Of a stretch of 64,000 nt of DNA, positions 49,180 through 59,789 are shown piece by piece (position 1 is the first letter of the stretch; each line of letters starts with the position of its first letter). Location: positions 16,053 through 80,052 of the forward strand of contig JAQXOE010000049.1 of assembly GCA_029098505.1 (NCBI GenBank). Reading direction: 5' to 3'. A program made the position numbers and the translations under genes. The notes beneath the pieces were generated by a model that searched no databases, had not been told where the DNA came from, and saw nothing but the letters and a program-made list of their open reading frames with translations. This DNA is from Bacteroidales bacterium. Its GTDB lineage: Bacteria > Bacteroidota > Bacteroidia > Bacteroidales > UBA932.

Positions 49180-51198
49180 CTAATAGAAACGAGCTCTGTT
49201 GTCCTTCACGTCTGCATCATTCATCATTACAGAAAGAAGCATCTGTGAATTGTACTGGTTCTTCTGAGACTCATAGAGGGCTGCATCGTCCTCTGTGTAG
49301 TATGAACCAGTATCACGTCCCTTTACCTGGAAGACATAGCTGCCGATAGAACCAGCTACAGGACCACAAATCTTTCCTTCTGGAGCGCTGGCAATTGCAC
49401 CGATGAACTTAGGGTCAAGTGTAGATGCACCAAGAGCTGCGAAGGTAACACCAGACTGTGAACTTACAGTGGTATTGAGAGCTTCTGCAATAGACTCGAG
49501 ATCATTGAGACCCTGAATCTTGGAAGCAACATCTGATGCAAGCTTCTCTGCAGCCTTCTCAGAGTAAAGCTGGTTCTTGATGCTTGAAGCAACTTCAGAA
49601 AGCTTCGCATAACCCTCTTTGTGGATGCCGGTAACAACTGCTACGAAGAAGTAGTTCTGATTAACGATAATAACCTCTGAAGGCTTGCCCTCCTTTGCCT
49701 CGAATACCCATCTGGTAACCTCCTTGGCATTGTCAATTGCGCCGTATGCTGAGGTAGCCTCGGTAATTCTGTTGGTGTATGAGTAAACTCCCATTGAATC
49801 AACAGCTGCCTTATAGTTGTTGTAGCTGCCTGACGCGATGGTAGCGAACTTATTGGCCTTTGCGTAAATATTGTTGTAGGTCTCGTTGCTTGGAACGACT
49901 GTCTTCTCAAGGATAGCTACCTGCTTCATAAGGACAGGCTCTGACTTCTCGACAACTTCTGCGAGCAGGGTGCCGTACTGCAGGCTCTGCACCATCTGAG
50001 GTACATTGAGAGCAGCATCGAAGAGAGGCTCGCATCCAGGGATGAGATAGCTCTGGGTCATATCCATAGTCTCAGAAAGTCTGAGGACGGCAACAAGAGA
50101 GTCTGACACTGCGGTCTCGGTGGTAGGGATTACGCGGACGCTGATGGTTTCAGGACGCTTGGTCTCTGCCATTATCTTTGCTGCATAGAAACTGTTTCCA
50201 TTCTGATAAACAGGGGATACAGCACCTACTGTGTTCTCATTTACAAATGCTCCGAGTTCGCTTGAAAGGCTGTTAAGCTCATCAGCTTTATACCAATAAG
50301 AAGAAAGGCTTCTGTCTGAATTCTTGAGAAGGAAATTCTTCATATTATCAGTATTAACGAAATCATCATAAATGTCTGACATCTCGGTATTTACAACTGC
50401 AATATCGTCGCTTGAAGGAGTAACTTCATATACTACATACTCCATCTCCCTGTTTGCTGTCTGCTTGAAGAAGTCTTTATGACTATTGTAATAGTTCTTG
50501 ATTTCGTCTGAAGATACAACGATGGTAGAATCCTCTGAATAAAGGAGAGGAACCATTACGAAGTCCACATCAGCGGTCTGGTTGTTCTCTGCAATGGCTC
50601 TGTTGAGCATAAGAGGGTTCTGGAAGTTGCTGGCGGTGAAGAGAGCGCCGTACTTGTTATAGAACTGCTGTGTGAAAATAGTGTTCTGGATATAGTTCCA
50701 ATAGAGTCTGTAGCTGCCGGACTCGTCGCTGCCCATAGCCTTGACGAACTCAACGACGCGATTGGCATCGAAGTTTCCGTTCTCATCAAGGAACATAGCG
50801 TTCTGGGCAATGACAGGAGAGATGTTGCTGCCGGTAGTAAGGTCAATGACCTCGTCCTCGCCGACGGTGAGGCCCGCAGCCTTGGCTGTCTTTACGAAGA
50901 GGTACTTGTCAACGAGAGTCTGCCAAGCAGCATCCCTTACCTGCTTCTGATCTTCCTCTGAAGATACAGACGAGCCTGTCATAATCTCCTGCAGTCTGGT
51001 GAATTTCTCTACATCTGCCTGGAAATCTGTGTATGAAATAGCTTTGCCGTTGATTGAACCAACGTCATATTTAGAAGACATTGACTGAACGGCACTCTGA
51101 ATCTGGCTGGGGTCGATAATGAAGGAAAGAAGACCCAATGCGACGAGAATTGAAATCGCCAAGCCAAATTTTGTGCGAAGTTTTTGTAGAACCGCCAT
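49180..51198 (-). CDS. SurA N-terminal / PpiD-type peptidylprolyl isomerase
   Basis: 672 aa; N-terminal TM anchor (LRTKFGLAISILVALGLLSFII), periplasmic chaperone-like helical region, parvulin-like segment. Confidence 0.85.
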   Translation of the reverse strand: MAVLQKLRTKFGLAISILVALGLLSFIIDPSQIQSAVQSMSSKYDVGSINGKAISYTDFQADVEKFTRLQEIMTGSSVSSEEDQKQVRDAAWQTLVDKYLFVKTAKAAGLTVGEDEVIDLTTGSNISPVIAQNAMFLDENGNFDANRVVEFVKAMGSDESGSYRLYWNYIQNTIFTQQFYNKYGALFTASNFQNPLMLNRAIAENNQTADVDFVMVPLLYSEDSTIVVSSDEIKNYYNSHKDFFKQTANREMEYVVYEVTPSSDDIAVVNTEMSDIYDDFVNTDNMKNFLLKNSDRSLSSYWYKADELNSLSSELGAFVNENTVGAVSPVYQNGNSFYAAKIMAETKRPETISVRVIPTTETAVSDSLVAVLRLSETMDMTQSYLIPGCEPLFDAALNVPQMVQSLQYGTLLAEVVEKSEPVLMKQVAILEKTVVPSNETYNNIYAKANKFATIASGSYNNYKAAVDSMGVYSYTNRITEATSAYGAIDNAKEVTRWVFEAKEGKPSEVIIVNQNYFFVAVVTGIHKEGYAKLSEVASSIKNQLYSEKAAEKLASDVASKIQGLNDLESIAEALNTTVSSQSGVTFAALGASTLDPKFIGAIASAPEGKICGPVAGSIGSYVFQVKGRDTGSYYTEDDAALYESQKNQYNSQMLLSVMMNDADVKDNRARFY

Positions 51199-51272
51199 TT
51201 GTTTTTATATGATTTTAATTAATAATCGATAATAGGCTGCGAAGATAGTAATTTTATACCAAATCCAAAACA

Positions 51273-51875
51273 TTATCTCTTCCTAAAAGGACCTATAAAG
51301 TTAACGGAATCAATCATTACGACTGTTGAGTCCTGTTTTACTATACCTATGCTGTTGAATGGCTTCCTGATAATGGCATTGCTCGCTTTCTCATCAGATT
51401 GCATTCCGTAACCCTGAAGCAGACCGTCAGGGGAATACATTCTGACATAACAGTCGGTATATATTTCACCTTTGTCCTTGTCCCAATAAATGGTATCCGT
51501 CTCCATAGTCTGCCTGTTGATGATGTTCTGGATAACGACATTTCCATACGCCATCCAGGTTTCCCTCTTGCTCTTCTTTTCGGTAATGTGCTTGGCATCG
51601 TCTGCAAAAAGGCAGGTTTCCAGCAAACCCTCAGAGGTATAGGAGTAAACGGAAATTCCCTTTGGAAAGGTTTCCTGCGAAAGCGAATCATCTTCATACC
51701 TCTCCATCAGCTCAGCCTCCATTCTCATATTGACCGTACCGTTCTTGGACACCACCGCGAACATATCGTCAATGACCTGAGTTGGAGTTGTGGACAGGTC
51801 AAGGCGCTCAGCCTCAGCAAGTTTTCCTTTACAAGAAAAGACGACGAAAGCAACCGCTGTGGCGGTTGCTATCAT
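51273..51875 (-). CDS. LptC-like LPS export periplasmic protein
   Basis: Lipobox VFSC; MRMEAELMERYEDDSLSQETFPKGISVYSY, WMAYGNVVIQNIINRQTMETDTIYWDKDKGEIYTD. Start uncertain because the full ORF overlaps the TPR gene. Confidence 0.75.
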   Translation of the reverse strand: MIATATAVAFVVFSCKGKLAEAERLDLSTTPTQVIDDMFAVVSKNGTVNMRMEAELMERYEDDSLSQETFPKGISVYSYTSEGLLETCLFADDAKHITEKKSKRETWMAYGNVVIQNIINRQTMETDTIYWDKDKGEIYTDCYVRMYSPDGLLQGYGMQSDEKASNAIIRKPFNSIGIVKQDSTVVMIDSVNFIGPFRKR

Positions 51876-51907
51876 CTTTATTCTATGTTTCAGACCTTTC
51901 AAAGGAA

Positions 51908-53230
51908 TTACTTCTGTGTTCTGACGGTAGTGGTAGCACGGAGACCGTTGCAAGAAACGGTGTATGGCTTGCCGTCTGTAAGGTCATACATAAATGCCTC
52001 AGCGGTCTGTGGGAAGTAAGCCCTGTAAGAGCTGATGAGTCTGTTGGCCTCCTCCGCGAGTGACTCGTCTGCCTCCCTGGCCTTCTGGAGATAATCTACT
52101 GCTACCCAGTAAGGTGCACGTCTTGCGATTTCATCGCCTCCGCAACCTGCAGAACCCCAGATAGTACCGATAAGGAGATAAGCCTTACCTGCAATAGCAG
52201 GGTTAAGTTCTGCTGCCTTGCGTGCGTGGTCGAATGCCAGAGCTGCCTTGCTGCTCTTGTAGCAGAAGACTGCGAGCTCATAGTAGTAGTCTGCATCCTG
52301 GACGTCATCGGTCTCGCTTGAGTTGATAGCCTCCTCCATATATGCTACAGCCTCGTCAAAATTACCTCTTGAAGAGTTGAGCTTATAGAGAGCGTATGCT
52401 GAAGTGTATGAAGGATTGAGCTTATGGAGGCTGGTAGCTGCCTTGAGATAGAGGTCATTGCTTGTACAGCCTTCTACTGAACCCATCATCTTCACGATGT
52501 TGCTTACTACTGTAAGATCCTCAGGAGATGCCTCATAGCGAGGAGTGAAGAGGCTGATAAGGTTCTCGCAAGATGCTGCACCGCTGCTTGCAAGCAAAGA
52601 CGCAACGTCAGTCTTAACCTTCTCAAGCTGCTCCTGCTCATCTGCCTTGTCAGGTGTAGCTTCATTGAGGTACTCTACTGAAGTCTGATAGATATTGAGA
52701 ATATCCTCCTCAGTGAGAGAACCTTTCTGATAAAGCTCGATGGCTGCATTGAGATTGAATACGAAGATTGAAGGCTTGGTATTCTCCTTCAAAGTGGAGA
52801 TGATCTCAGTGTAGGTGTTGTAAAGCCTCTGAGGATCATTCTTCACATAGTTCGACATATCGAGACCCTTGTTATTGAGGGCAGTCTCAGCGTTCTTTGG
52901 GTAGTACTGTACTCTCTGGTCGTAAAGATGGAGAAGAGAGTCTACAATTGCCTTCTGCTGCTGTGCATCCCTGGTTTTTGAAATGGCTCTCTTGAGGAGA
53001 GTAGCTCCGTGGATGAAGAGGTTCTGGCTGGCCTGTGGAGGACAGAGGGAGTATGCCTTTCTCCAATTAGGAAGAGCCTCGTCATAATTCTTCTGTTTGT
53101 AATACTCTGAATAGTAAGACAAATACTTGATGCACTCTGCGCTGTCAGCGCCATACTTTCCCTGTGCCGAGAGCTTGGTTCCAGGAACTAGCATCGCGAG
53201 GGTCAAAATTGTAAACAGTACTTTTTTCAT
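51908..53230 (-). CDS. Tetratricopeptide-repeat secreted protein
   Basis: 440 aa; signal peptide; YYSEYYKQKNYDEALPNWRKAYSLCP and AALAFDHARKAAELNPAIAGKAYLLIG TPR-like repeats. Confidence 0.8.
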   Translation of the reverse strand: MKKVLFTILTLAMLVPGTKLSAQGKYGADSAECIKYLSYYSEYYKQKNYDEALPNWRKAYSLCPPQASQNLFIHGATLLKRAISKTRDAQQQKAIVDSLLHLYDQRVQYYPKNAETALNNKGLDMSNYVKNDPQRLYNTYTEIISTLKENTKPSIFVFNLNAAIELYQKGSLTEEDILNIYQTSVEYLNEATPDKADEQEQLEKVKTDVASLLASSGAASCENLISLFTPRYEASPEDLTVVSNIVKMMGSVEGCTSNDLYLKAATSLHKLNPSYTSAYALYKLNSSRGNFDEAVAYMEEAINSSETDDVQDADYYYELAVFCYKSSKAALAFDHARKAAELNPAIAGKAYLLIGTIWGSAGCGGDEIARRAPYWVAVDYLQKAREADESLAEEANRLISSYRAYFPQTAEAFMYDLTDGKPYTVSCNGLRATTTVRTQK

Positions 53231-53250
53231 ATTATCGATAAATGTTTAGT

Positions 53251-54558
53251 TTAATCATATTTCGGCTTCATGAACCAATAGTCGAAGAAGTTGAAACCGA
53301 AGGTGAAGTTAATGTAACGCTCACGTACCATATTCCCGCTGAGCGAGGCCCTTTGGCCGAGGTCCACAGACAAATTGACTGCGTTATCATAGTTGAAAAC
53401 AGGCAGGGAGGCTCCGAAGGTCACTCCATAATTCTTGACCTGAATGCCGTCCAGTGCATAATATGCTTTTTCGTAATATGCTCCTGTCCTGTATGCTATC
53501 TTCTTGTAGTAGTATCTGATATCGTTTCTGTTCGGTACAATTTCAAAACCTGCTCTGTAGGATTCAGCAACTTTCGTGCTGAAAACAGATGTTCCGTTAG
53601 CACAGAAGCCCGGAGTGCTGTCAAAACCAGAATTTGTCCAGTCGGATCTGCTGTAATTGAACTCCGCCCTCCAAACATCATTATAGTTGAAAGAGATTCC
53701 CACTCCCAACTCCGAAGGTATGCTGACAGGACTGCCGGCTGCTGTAAGGGTGTCCCTTCTGAAAACAAGGGTATCCACCTGGCTTCCTCCTACAGCAAGC
53801 TTGTAATCATCCACATAACCCTTGAGTTTGTTGCCCAAAGTATAGGTGGCTCCTACGCCAAGCTTTGCCTTGCTGCCTAAAGCTTGTTCGTACTGTATTC
53901 CGAATTTGCCTGTTACTCCTCTAAGGGACAGGTCCTGACCGCTATTGAGGCTGCTGTAATCCGATTTAGAGAAGGTGAATCCGTATTTTCTGTTTATATT
54001 GCCGAAATAGAAATCAGTCTCGGCTCCGAGAGAGAGTCTCTTCCAGAAAGTGACTCCGGCTGAAACGAAGAGCCTGTATATATTGCCATTGCCCTTGGCA
54101 TAATACATCGCATCTCCTACATTGCCGACGATATTCGGGTCGGTAATGAGGGTCGAATAGCCGAAACCGGTGGTCGAAACCGGTGCGAGGCCCAACATCA
54201 TAGCAGAAGATCTGTATAGAGGGAACGAAAGGGCTATATCGTTGATATTGAATGTATTGATGGCTGATTTGAGCTCACCCTGCCTGAATACCCTATTGCT
54301 CTGGGAAAGGCTCATATCCGCCATCACAGAAAGGGAATCCCTGGCAGTGACTGCAGCGGGATTCATATAATTCAGGTAACGCTTGTTCCTGGTGGCAATA
54401 CCTACTCCGCCCATACCCTTGTTATAGGAAGAACCCTGCGATACCAGGTCACCTATACCAAAGATTGAATACGGGGTATATCCAATGTATGCTCCGTCCT
54501 GGGCGGACAAAGACAGTCCCAGGCAAGAAAGCAGCACAATGGCAAGAATTCTATTCAT
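53251..54558 (-). CDS. Outer membrane beta-barrel protein
   Basis: Signal peptide, IGYTPYSIFGIGDLVSQGSSYNKGMGGVGIATRN, alternating barrel strands; likely ATG at 54558 (ORF extends to 54573). Confidence 0.75.
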   Translation of the reverse strand: MNRILAIVLLSCLGLSLSAQDGAYIGYTPYSIFGIGDLVSQGSSYNKGMGGVGIATRNKRYLNYMNPAAVTARDSLSVMADMSLSQSNRVFRQGELKSAINTFNINDIALSFPLYRSSAMMLGLAPVSTTGFGYSTLITDPNIVGNVGDAMYYAKGNGNIYRLFVSAGVTFWKRLSLGAETDFYFGNINRKYGFTFSKSDYSSLNSGQDLSLRGVTGKFGIQYEQALGSKAKLGVGATYTLGNKLKGYVDDYKLAVGGSQVDTLVFRRDTLTAAGSPVSIPSELGVGISFNYNDVWRAEFNYSRSDWTNSGFDSTPGFCANGTSVFSTKVAESYRAGFEIVPNRNDIRYYYKKIAYRTGAYYEKAYYALDGIQVKNYGVTFGASLPVFNYDNAVNLSVDLGQRASLSGNMVRERYINFTFGFNFFDYWFMKPKYD

Positions 54559-55279
54559 TCTTTTTTTTAACATATTCTTCTATGATTAGTGCCAAACCCA
54601 ACAGCACAAGGTTACAAATTGCAAAGATGGAGTTTTTCATCCTTTTTGCAAAATAAAATGCATCACCACCGGTAAATATGATTATTTCATCCTTGTGCAA
54701 GTCAATGTAGCCCTGTATCTCAAACATTATGCCCGAAACTACTCCGGAAGCTATTGAACTCTCGAGAGTGTCGCCGGCACTCGGGACATATTCGGGTATA
54801 TTGACTAAAGGAAGGGATTTGGAATATCTGTTTAGGGCCTTGAGCCTGGTCATCAGTCCCGGAGATACATTGCCCCCGGCATATTTTCCTTCCGCATTGA
54901 GGAAGTCTATGGAAATGGTGGTTCCAAAGTCGAATATCACACAGTCGCGGCCTTTGAAAAGATGTCTTGCGCCTATTATCCCGGCCACTCTGTCGAAACT
55001 GAGATAATCCGGAAGAGCATAGGCCGCGAGGGCGTCACTATGTTTGGAGTCGAGGATGAGCAATTTCGGGCAGAGGCTTCTGAGGCGTCTCTCATCAGTG
55101 GAGGATATATCAGATACAGAAGAAATTACGACAGCTTCTGGCCTTTCTCTTGAAATCAGGGTGAAGATGAAGGCTAGCCTTTTTTCTCCTTGATAACGGA
55201 AGGTCTTCCCAAGAGTCATACCCTCGGATAGCGCTGCCTTGACGGCTGTGTTTCCTATTTCTACTACCAGATTCGACAC
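54551..55279 (-). CDS. coaX: Type III pantothenate kinase
   Basis: NLVVEIGNTAVKAALSEG; FDFGTTISIDFLNAEGKYAGGNVSPGL; TGGDAFYFA. Confidence 0.93.
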   Translation of the reverse strand: MSNLVVEIGNTAVKAALSEGMTLGKTFRYQGEKRLAFIFTLISRERPEAVVISSVSDISSTDERRLRSLCPKLLILDSKHSDALAAYALPDYLSFDRVAGIIGARHLFKGRDCVIFDFGTTISIDFLNAEGKYAGGNVSPGLMTRLKALNRYSKSLPLVNIPEYVPSAGDTLESSIASGVVSGIMFEIQGYIDLHKDEIIIFTGGDAFYFAKRMKNSIFAICNLVLLGLALIIEEYVKKKNE

Positions 55280-55316
55280 GTACGCAAATGATTGAAGCCT
55301 GCAAATTTACGAAAAT

Positions 55317-58300
55317 TTATTTAAGCACCTTCAAAGTATTGTACGCTTTCTCCATCGAAGTGACCTTTCTCACAATCAGTTTCAATTTGTTTTCCACCTG
55401 CTTGACTTCGAACATCTGATGCTGTCCCAGCTTTTCCAGAACCGACTGGAAGGTCTCAGAGCGGTAATAAGGCGACATTGAATTGTTGATGAAGAAGAAA
55501 ATCATCAGACCGTTCTTGATAATAATCTTTTCGAATCCGAGAGATGCTCCGAGATTTCTTACCTTCACCACCCAAATGAGATTCTTCACCTCTTCAGGCA
55601 TTTCACCGAAACGGTCCGTCAGCTGCGCGGCATATCTATCCAGTTCCTTCTCCGAAACAACTGAGTCAAGCTGCTTGTAAATGCGCATCTTTTCGGCAGT
55701 TATGTCAATATAGCTGTCCGGAATAAGGGCTATCTGGTCTGTCTCGATGGTGCAATCCTCGACGAACTTGCCGTGAATGTCGTTCTTCGTGACTATGCCA
55801 GTCTCCATTCCAAGTTCCTCCATTGCCTCAGCCAGCACCTTCTGGTAGGTCTCGTAGCCCATATCCATTATGAAACCGCTCTGCTCCGCGCCGAGTAGAT
55901 TGCCAGCGCCCCTGATATCGAGATCCTGCATGGCAATGTTGAAGCCGCTTCCGAGATCCGAAAATTCCTCGATAGCCTTGAGCCTGCGTCTCGCATCGTC
56001 GGATATGGTCACCAAAGGCGGCACAATCAGATAGCAGAAGGCTCTCTTGTTGGACCTTCCCACCCTTCCTCTAAGTTGGTGCAGCTCGCTCAGACCCATA
56101 TTCTGTGCCTGATTGATGATGATAGTATTGGCATTTGGAATATCCAGTCCGCTTTCTATGATGGTGGTGCACAGGAGCATATCGTAATCCCCGCGCATAA
56201 AGTCGAGCATCCTGTTTTCCAATTCCTTGGCTTCGAGCTGACCGTGGGCCACACAGATGCGCATATCGGGAACCAGCCTGTGCAGGATTTCATATATGGA
56301 ATGGAGTTCGTGAACCTTGTTGTGCAGGAAAAATATTTGTCCCCCGCGGTTCAACTCGTAGTTTATTATGCCCTTTATTTCCTTTTCATCGAAGAGTATT
56401 ATCTCCGTCTGGACAGGAATTCTGTTAGGCGGAGGGGTACTGATGATGGAGAGGTCGCGCGCCCCGAGCAAGGAGAATTGCAGAGTACGCGGAATAGGGG
56501 TGGCGGTCAATGTCAACGTGTCCACCGACAGTTTCAGCTGCCTGAGCTTTTCCTTGGCAGAAACTCCGAATTTTTGTTCCTCGTCTATAATCAGCAAACC
56601 TAAATCCTTGAAATCAAAACCCTTACCAAGAATTTTATGAGTGCCTATGACTATGTCAATGCTACCTTCCTTCAGCCCTTTCTGAATCTCTTTAACCTCC
56701 TTCGCGCTGCGCAATCTGCTCACGTAATCGACACGGCAAGGGAAAGACTTGAGCCTGCTGCTGAAAGTGGTGTAGTGCTGGAGCGCAAGTATGGTGGTAG
56801 GCACGAGGACCGCCACCTGCTTGCTGTCACTAACAGCCTTGAAAGCCGCCCTGATGGCGACTTCCGTCTTTCCGAAGCCCACATCGCCGCAAACCAGACG
56901 GTCCATAGGGCAATTGTCCTCCATATCTCTCTTGACAGCTTTGGTGGCAAGTTCCTGGTCCGGAGTATCCTCGAACATAAATGAGGACTCGAGCTCTTCC
57001 TGCATATATGTATCTGCCGAAAATGCGAAACCCTTCGTTGCGCGCCTTTTCGCATAAAGCTGAATGAGTTCCTTGGCAATGTCCTTTACCTTGGATTTGG
57101 TGCTGCTTTTGAGATTCTGCCAGCTTTTCGAGCCCAGTTTGTTGATTTTCGGAGCCTCCCCATCCTTTGGTCTGTATCGGGAGATTTTGTGCAATGAATG
57201 CACGGACACGAAGACGACGTCATTGTCCTTATAGGAAATTTTCACTACCTCGTGTATTCTGCCCCTGTCATCGCGCATTCTCACGAGACCTCCGAATATT
57301 CCTACACCGTGGTCAATATGCACCACGTAATCACCCACATTGAAAGAGTTCAAGTCATTGAGAGTAAGCTGCTCGCTCTTTTCCACCGACCTTCTTATCG
57401 AAACCCTGTGGAAGCGGTCGAATATCTCGTGGTCGGAGTAGATGCATACCTTGTCGTCGTGGTCGATGAAGCCGTTGTGCAAGGTTTTTCCGCTTACGAA
57501 TTCAGGCAATATTCCTCCGCTTTGGGAAATAATCGATTTGAGCCTGTCAGTCTGTGACTGCTTCTCTCCGTAAATGTAAACAGCGTATCCGCTCTCAAGC
57601 CTGCTCCTGATGTCAGCGGTAAGGAGCTCGAAATTCTTATTGAAAACAGGCTGTGGGGCAATGGAGAATTTTATACTTTCATCCTTTGAAATCTTGACTG
57701 GAGTATTCAGATAAACCTTCTTGAAATAAGAGTACTCTCCGAAGAATTCCTGTTCTGAATAAAGTTCGGAGGAATCCAGCCAGACTATACTGTCTGTAGG
57801 AAGGACTGAGGCAATGCTCGAAAGCGATGATCCATCACAGTCCGCCACCAAGGAGGATACTATCTCCACCTCCCCGCACCTTTCCTTCGAAAGCTGGGTA
57901 TTGCAATCAAAACTGTGAATTTCCTCTACCTCATCTCCCCAGAATGAAATTCTATAGGGATCGGATGATGAATATGAGAAAATATCGAGTATGGACCCTC
58001 TGAGTGCAAATTGCCCGGGGGCTGAAACAAAGTCGACTTTATCAAAACCAAGGGAATTCATTCTGGCGTTGATGTCGTCATATTTGAATTCTTCACCCTC
58101 CTTCAAGCGCAAAGTGCTCTCACTGATTTCATTCCGGCTGGGAATAAGTTCCTTGAGGGCATCGGGATAGCTCACTATGAAAAGCTGCTCGCCCCGGGCT
58201 TCAAGGATGCGGTTTACGGCCGAGGTGCGCTGAACGTTCAGGGAAGATTTATAATTGCTCTTCTCTATGTTCTTTCCTGAAGAAGGAAGGAAGAATATTC

Positions 58301-58505
58301 TGTCTCCCTCAACAAGATTATAGAGGTCTGAGGCGCAATACTCGGCGCTCTCCTTGTCAGGGAGCAGAATCAGATGAAGACCATCTGCTGCAATCTGGGA
58401 AATAACCATCCATCTGGCTGAAAGGAAGAGACCGGAACAATATACAGTATCCTCCTTTTCCAAGGCTTTCCTGAGTTTTATGCAAGCTTCGCTACTTATT
58501 GACAT
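55317..58505 (-). CDS. mfd: Transcription-repair coupling factor
   Basis: 1062 aa; DYVVHIDHGVGIFGGLVRM RNAP-interaction domain, CGDVGFGKTEVAIRAAFKA, GTHKILGKGFDFKDLGLLIIDEEQKFGV, QLRGRVGRSNKRAFCYL. Confidence 0.98.
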   Translation of the reverse strand: MSISSEACIKLRKALEKEDTVYCSGLFLSARWMVISQIAADGLHLILLPDKESAEYCASDLYNLVEGDRIFFLPSSGKNIEKSNYKSSLNVQRTSAVNRILEARGEQLFIVSYPDALKELIPSRNEISESTLRLKEGEEFKYDDINARMNSLGFDKVDFVSAPGQFALRGSILDIFSYSSSDPYRISFWGDEVEEIHSFDCNTQLSKERCGEVEIVSSLVADCDGSSLSSIASVLPTDSIVWLDSSELYSEQEFFGEYSYFKKVYLNTPVKISKDESIKFSIAPQPVFNKNFELLTADIRSRLESGYAVYIYGEKQSQTDRLKSIISQSGGILPEFVSGKTLHNGFIDHDDKVCIYSDHEIFDRFHRVSIRRSVEKSEQLTLNDLNSFNVGDYVVHIDHGVGIFGGLVRMRDDRGRIHEVVKISYKDNDVVFVSVHSLHKISRYRPKDGEAPKINKLGSKSWQNLKSSTKSKVKDIAKELIQLYAKRRATKGFAFSADTYMQEELESSFMFEDTPDQELATKAVKRDMEDNCPMDRLVCGDVGFGKTEVAIRAAFKAVSDSKQVAVLVPTTILALQHYTTFSSRLKSFPCRVDYVSRLRSAKEVKEIQKGLKEGSIDIVIGTHKILGKGFDFKDLGLLIIDEEQKFGVSAKEKLRQLKLSVDTLTLTATPIPRTLQFSLLGARDLSIISTPPPNRIPVQTEIILFDEKEIKGIINYELNRGGQIFFLHNKVHELHSIYEILHRLVPDMRICVAHGQLEAKELENRMLDFMRGDYDMLLCTTIIESGLDIPNANTIIINQAQNMGLSELHQLRGRVGRSNKRAFCYLIVPPLVTISDDARRRLKAIEEFSDLGSGFNIAMQDLDIRGAGNLLGAEQSGFIMDMGYETYQKVLAEAMEELGMETGIVTKNDIHGKFVEDCTIETDQIALIPDSYIDITAEKMRIYKQLDSVVSEKELDRYAAQLTDRFGEMPEEVKNLIWVVKVRNLGASLGFEKIIIKNGLMIFFFINNSMSPYYRSETFQSVLEKLGQHQMFEVKQVENKLKLIVRKVTSMEKAYNTLKVLK

Positions 58506-58762
58506 TTGGGTGAAAAATCGGTTGAAAAATTGTTGATAAATCGGTTGAAAACCCCGTTCATAAAAGCTGAAATCAAATAAAGAAAACTTATCAACTGGGT
58601 ATCAAAAGCCGGATAAACAGTTTTTCAACAATAAATAATGCATTATAATTTATTGTTTTTCAATGTATTACCTAAGCTTATCAACATTTCAACAACTATA
58701 AGCACATAAACAAAATCTAAATTAAAAAATACTATATTTGTATTTGTAAAAGAAAAAATCGG
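58506..58762. other. Candidate replication origin (oriC-like): AT-rich mfd-ruvB intergenic region with clustered DnaA-box-like motifs
   Basis: TTATCAAC(A/T) at 58531 (reverse), 58588, 58678; TTTTCAAC-type at 58521 (reverse), 58543 (reverse), 58621, 58687; 14-bp direct repeat AAATCGGTTGAAAA at 58515 and 58538; AT-rich inverted repeat at 58628-58656; gene-orientation switch. Confidence 0.45.
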
Positions 58763-59788
58763 ATGAACGACTTCGACCCACACGATACAAACAGCGGCAA
58801 AGATAAGGAATTGGACGGAATAATCAGGCCGCAGGAACTTGAAGATTTTACCGGTCAGAAAGAAATTGTCTCCAATCTGGGCATATATATAAAGGCCGCA
58901 AGAATGAGGGGAGAAGCCCTTGATCATACTCTGTTCCACGGCCCTCCAGGACTTGGAAAGACCACGCTCGCGCATATTATTGCAAATGAGATGGGGGTGA
59001 ATATGAAAATCACTTCCGGTCCTGTGCTTGACAAGCCTGGCGATCTGGCAGGATTGCTCACAAGCCTTGATTCGGGTGATGTCCTTTTCATAGACGAAAT
59101 CCACAGGCTTTCTGCGGAGGTGGAGGAGTATCTTTATTCGGCTATGGAAGATTATGTCATTGACATAATGATAGACAAGGGGCCGGGAGCGAGGTCGGTA
59201 AGAATCAATCTCAATCCTTTCACCCTCGTCGGAGCCACTACCCGCAGCGGCCTTCTGACGGCTCCTCTCAGGGAGAGATTCGGAATCACCTGCGCGCTGG
59301 AGTATTACGACACTGACGATCTTGTGAAGATTGTCACCCGCAGCGCATATATACTGAACGTAGGGATTGACGGACTCGCGGCCAGGGAGATTGCGATGCG
59401 CAGCCGCGGCACTCCAAGAATTGCCAATGCTCTCCTGAAGAGGGTGAGGGATTTTGCGCAGGTGATGGGCGACGGCCATATTGACCTTAAAATTGCTAAA
59501 TACGCCCTCGACAAGCTCAAAATCGACAAAAGGGGCCTCGATGCCATTGACAACAGGATATTGCGCACCATTATCGGCACCTTCAAGGGAGGACCGGTGG
59601 GCGCGAACAGCATTGCCACCGCTATCGGGGAGGACAGCGGCACTTTCGAGGAGGTGTACGAGCCTTTCCTAATCAAGGAGGGCTTCATAGTCCGCACCCA
59701 GAGGGGAAGAATGGCGACAGATCTCGCGTACAGCCACCTCGGACTCGAGCGCATTGCCCCCGCAAAGGATGAAAACACTCTTTTCTGA
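58763..59788 (+). CDS. ruvB: Holliday junction branch migration DNA helicase RuvB
   Basis: [64 protein letters not shown]. -7-like TATATTTG at 58733-58740. Confidence 0.98.
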   Translation: MNDFDPHDTNSGKDKELDGIIRPQELEDFTGQKEIVSNLGIYIKAARMRGEALDHTLFHGPPGLGKTTLAHIIANEMGVNMKITSGPVLDKPGDLAGLLTSLDSGDVLFIDEIHRLSAEVEEYLYSAMEDYVIDIMIDKGPGARSVRINLNPFTLVGATTRSGLLTAPLRERFGITCALEYYDTDDLVKIVTRSAYILNVGIDGLAAREIAMRSRGTPRIANALLKRVRDFAQVMGDGHIDLKIAKYALDKLKIDKRGLDAIDNRILRTIIGTFKGGPVGANSIATAIGEDSGTFEEVYEPFLIKEGFIVRTQRGRMATDLAYSHLGLERIAPAKDENTLF

Positions 59789-59789
59789 T

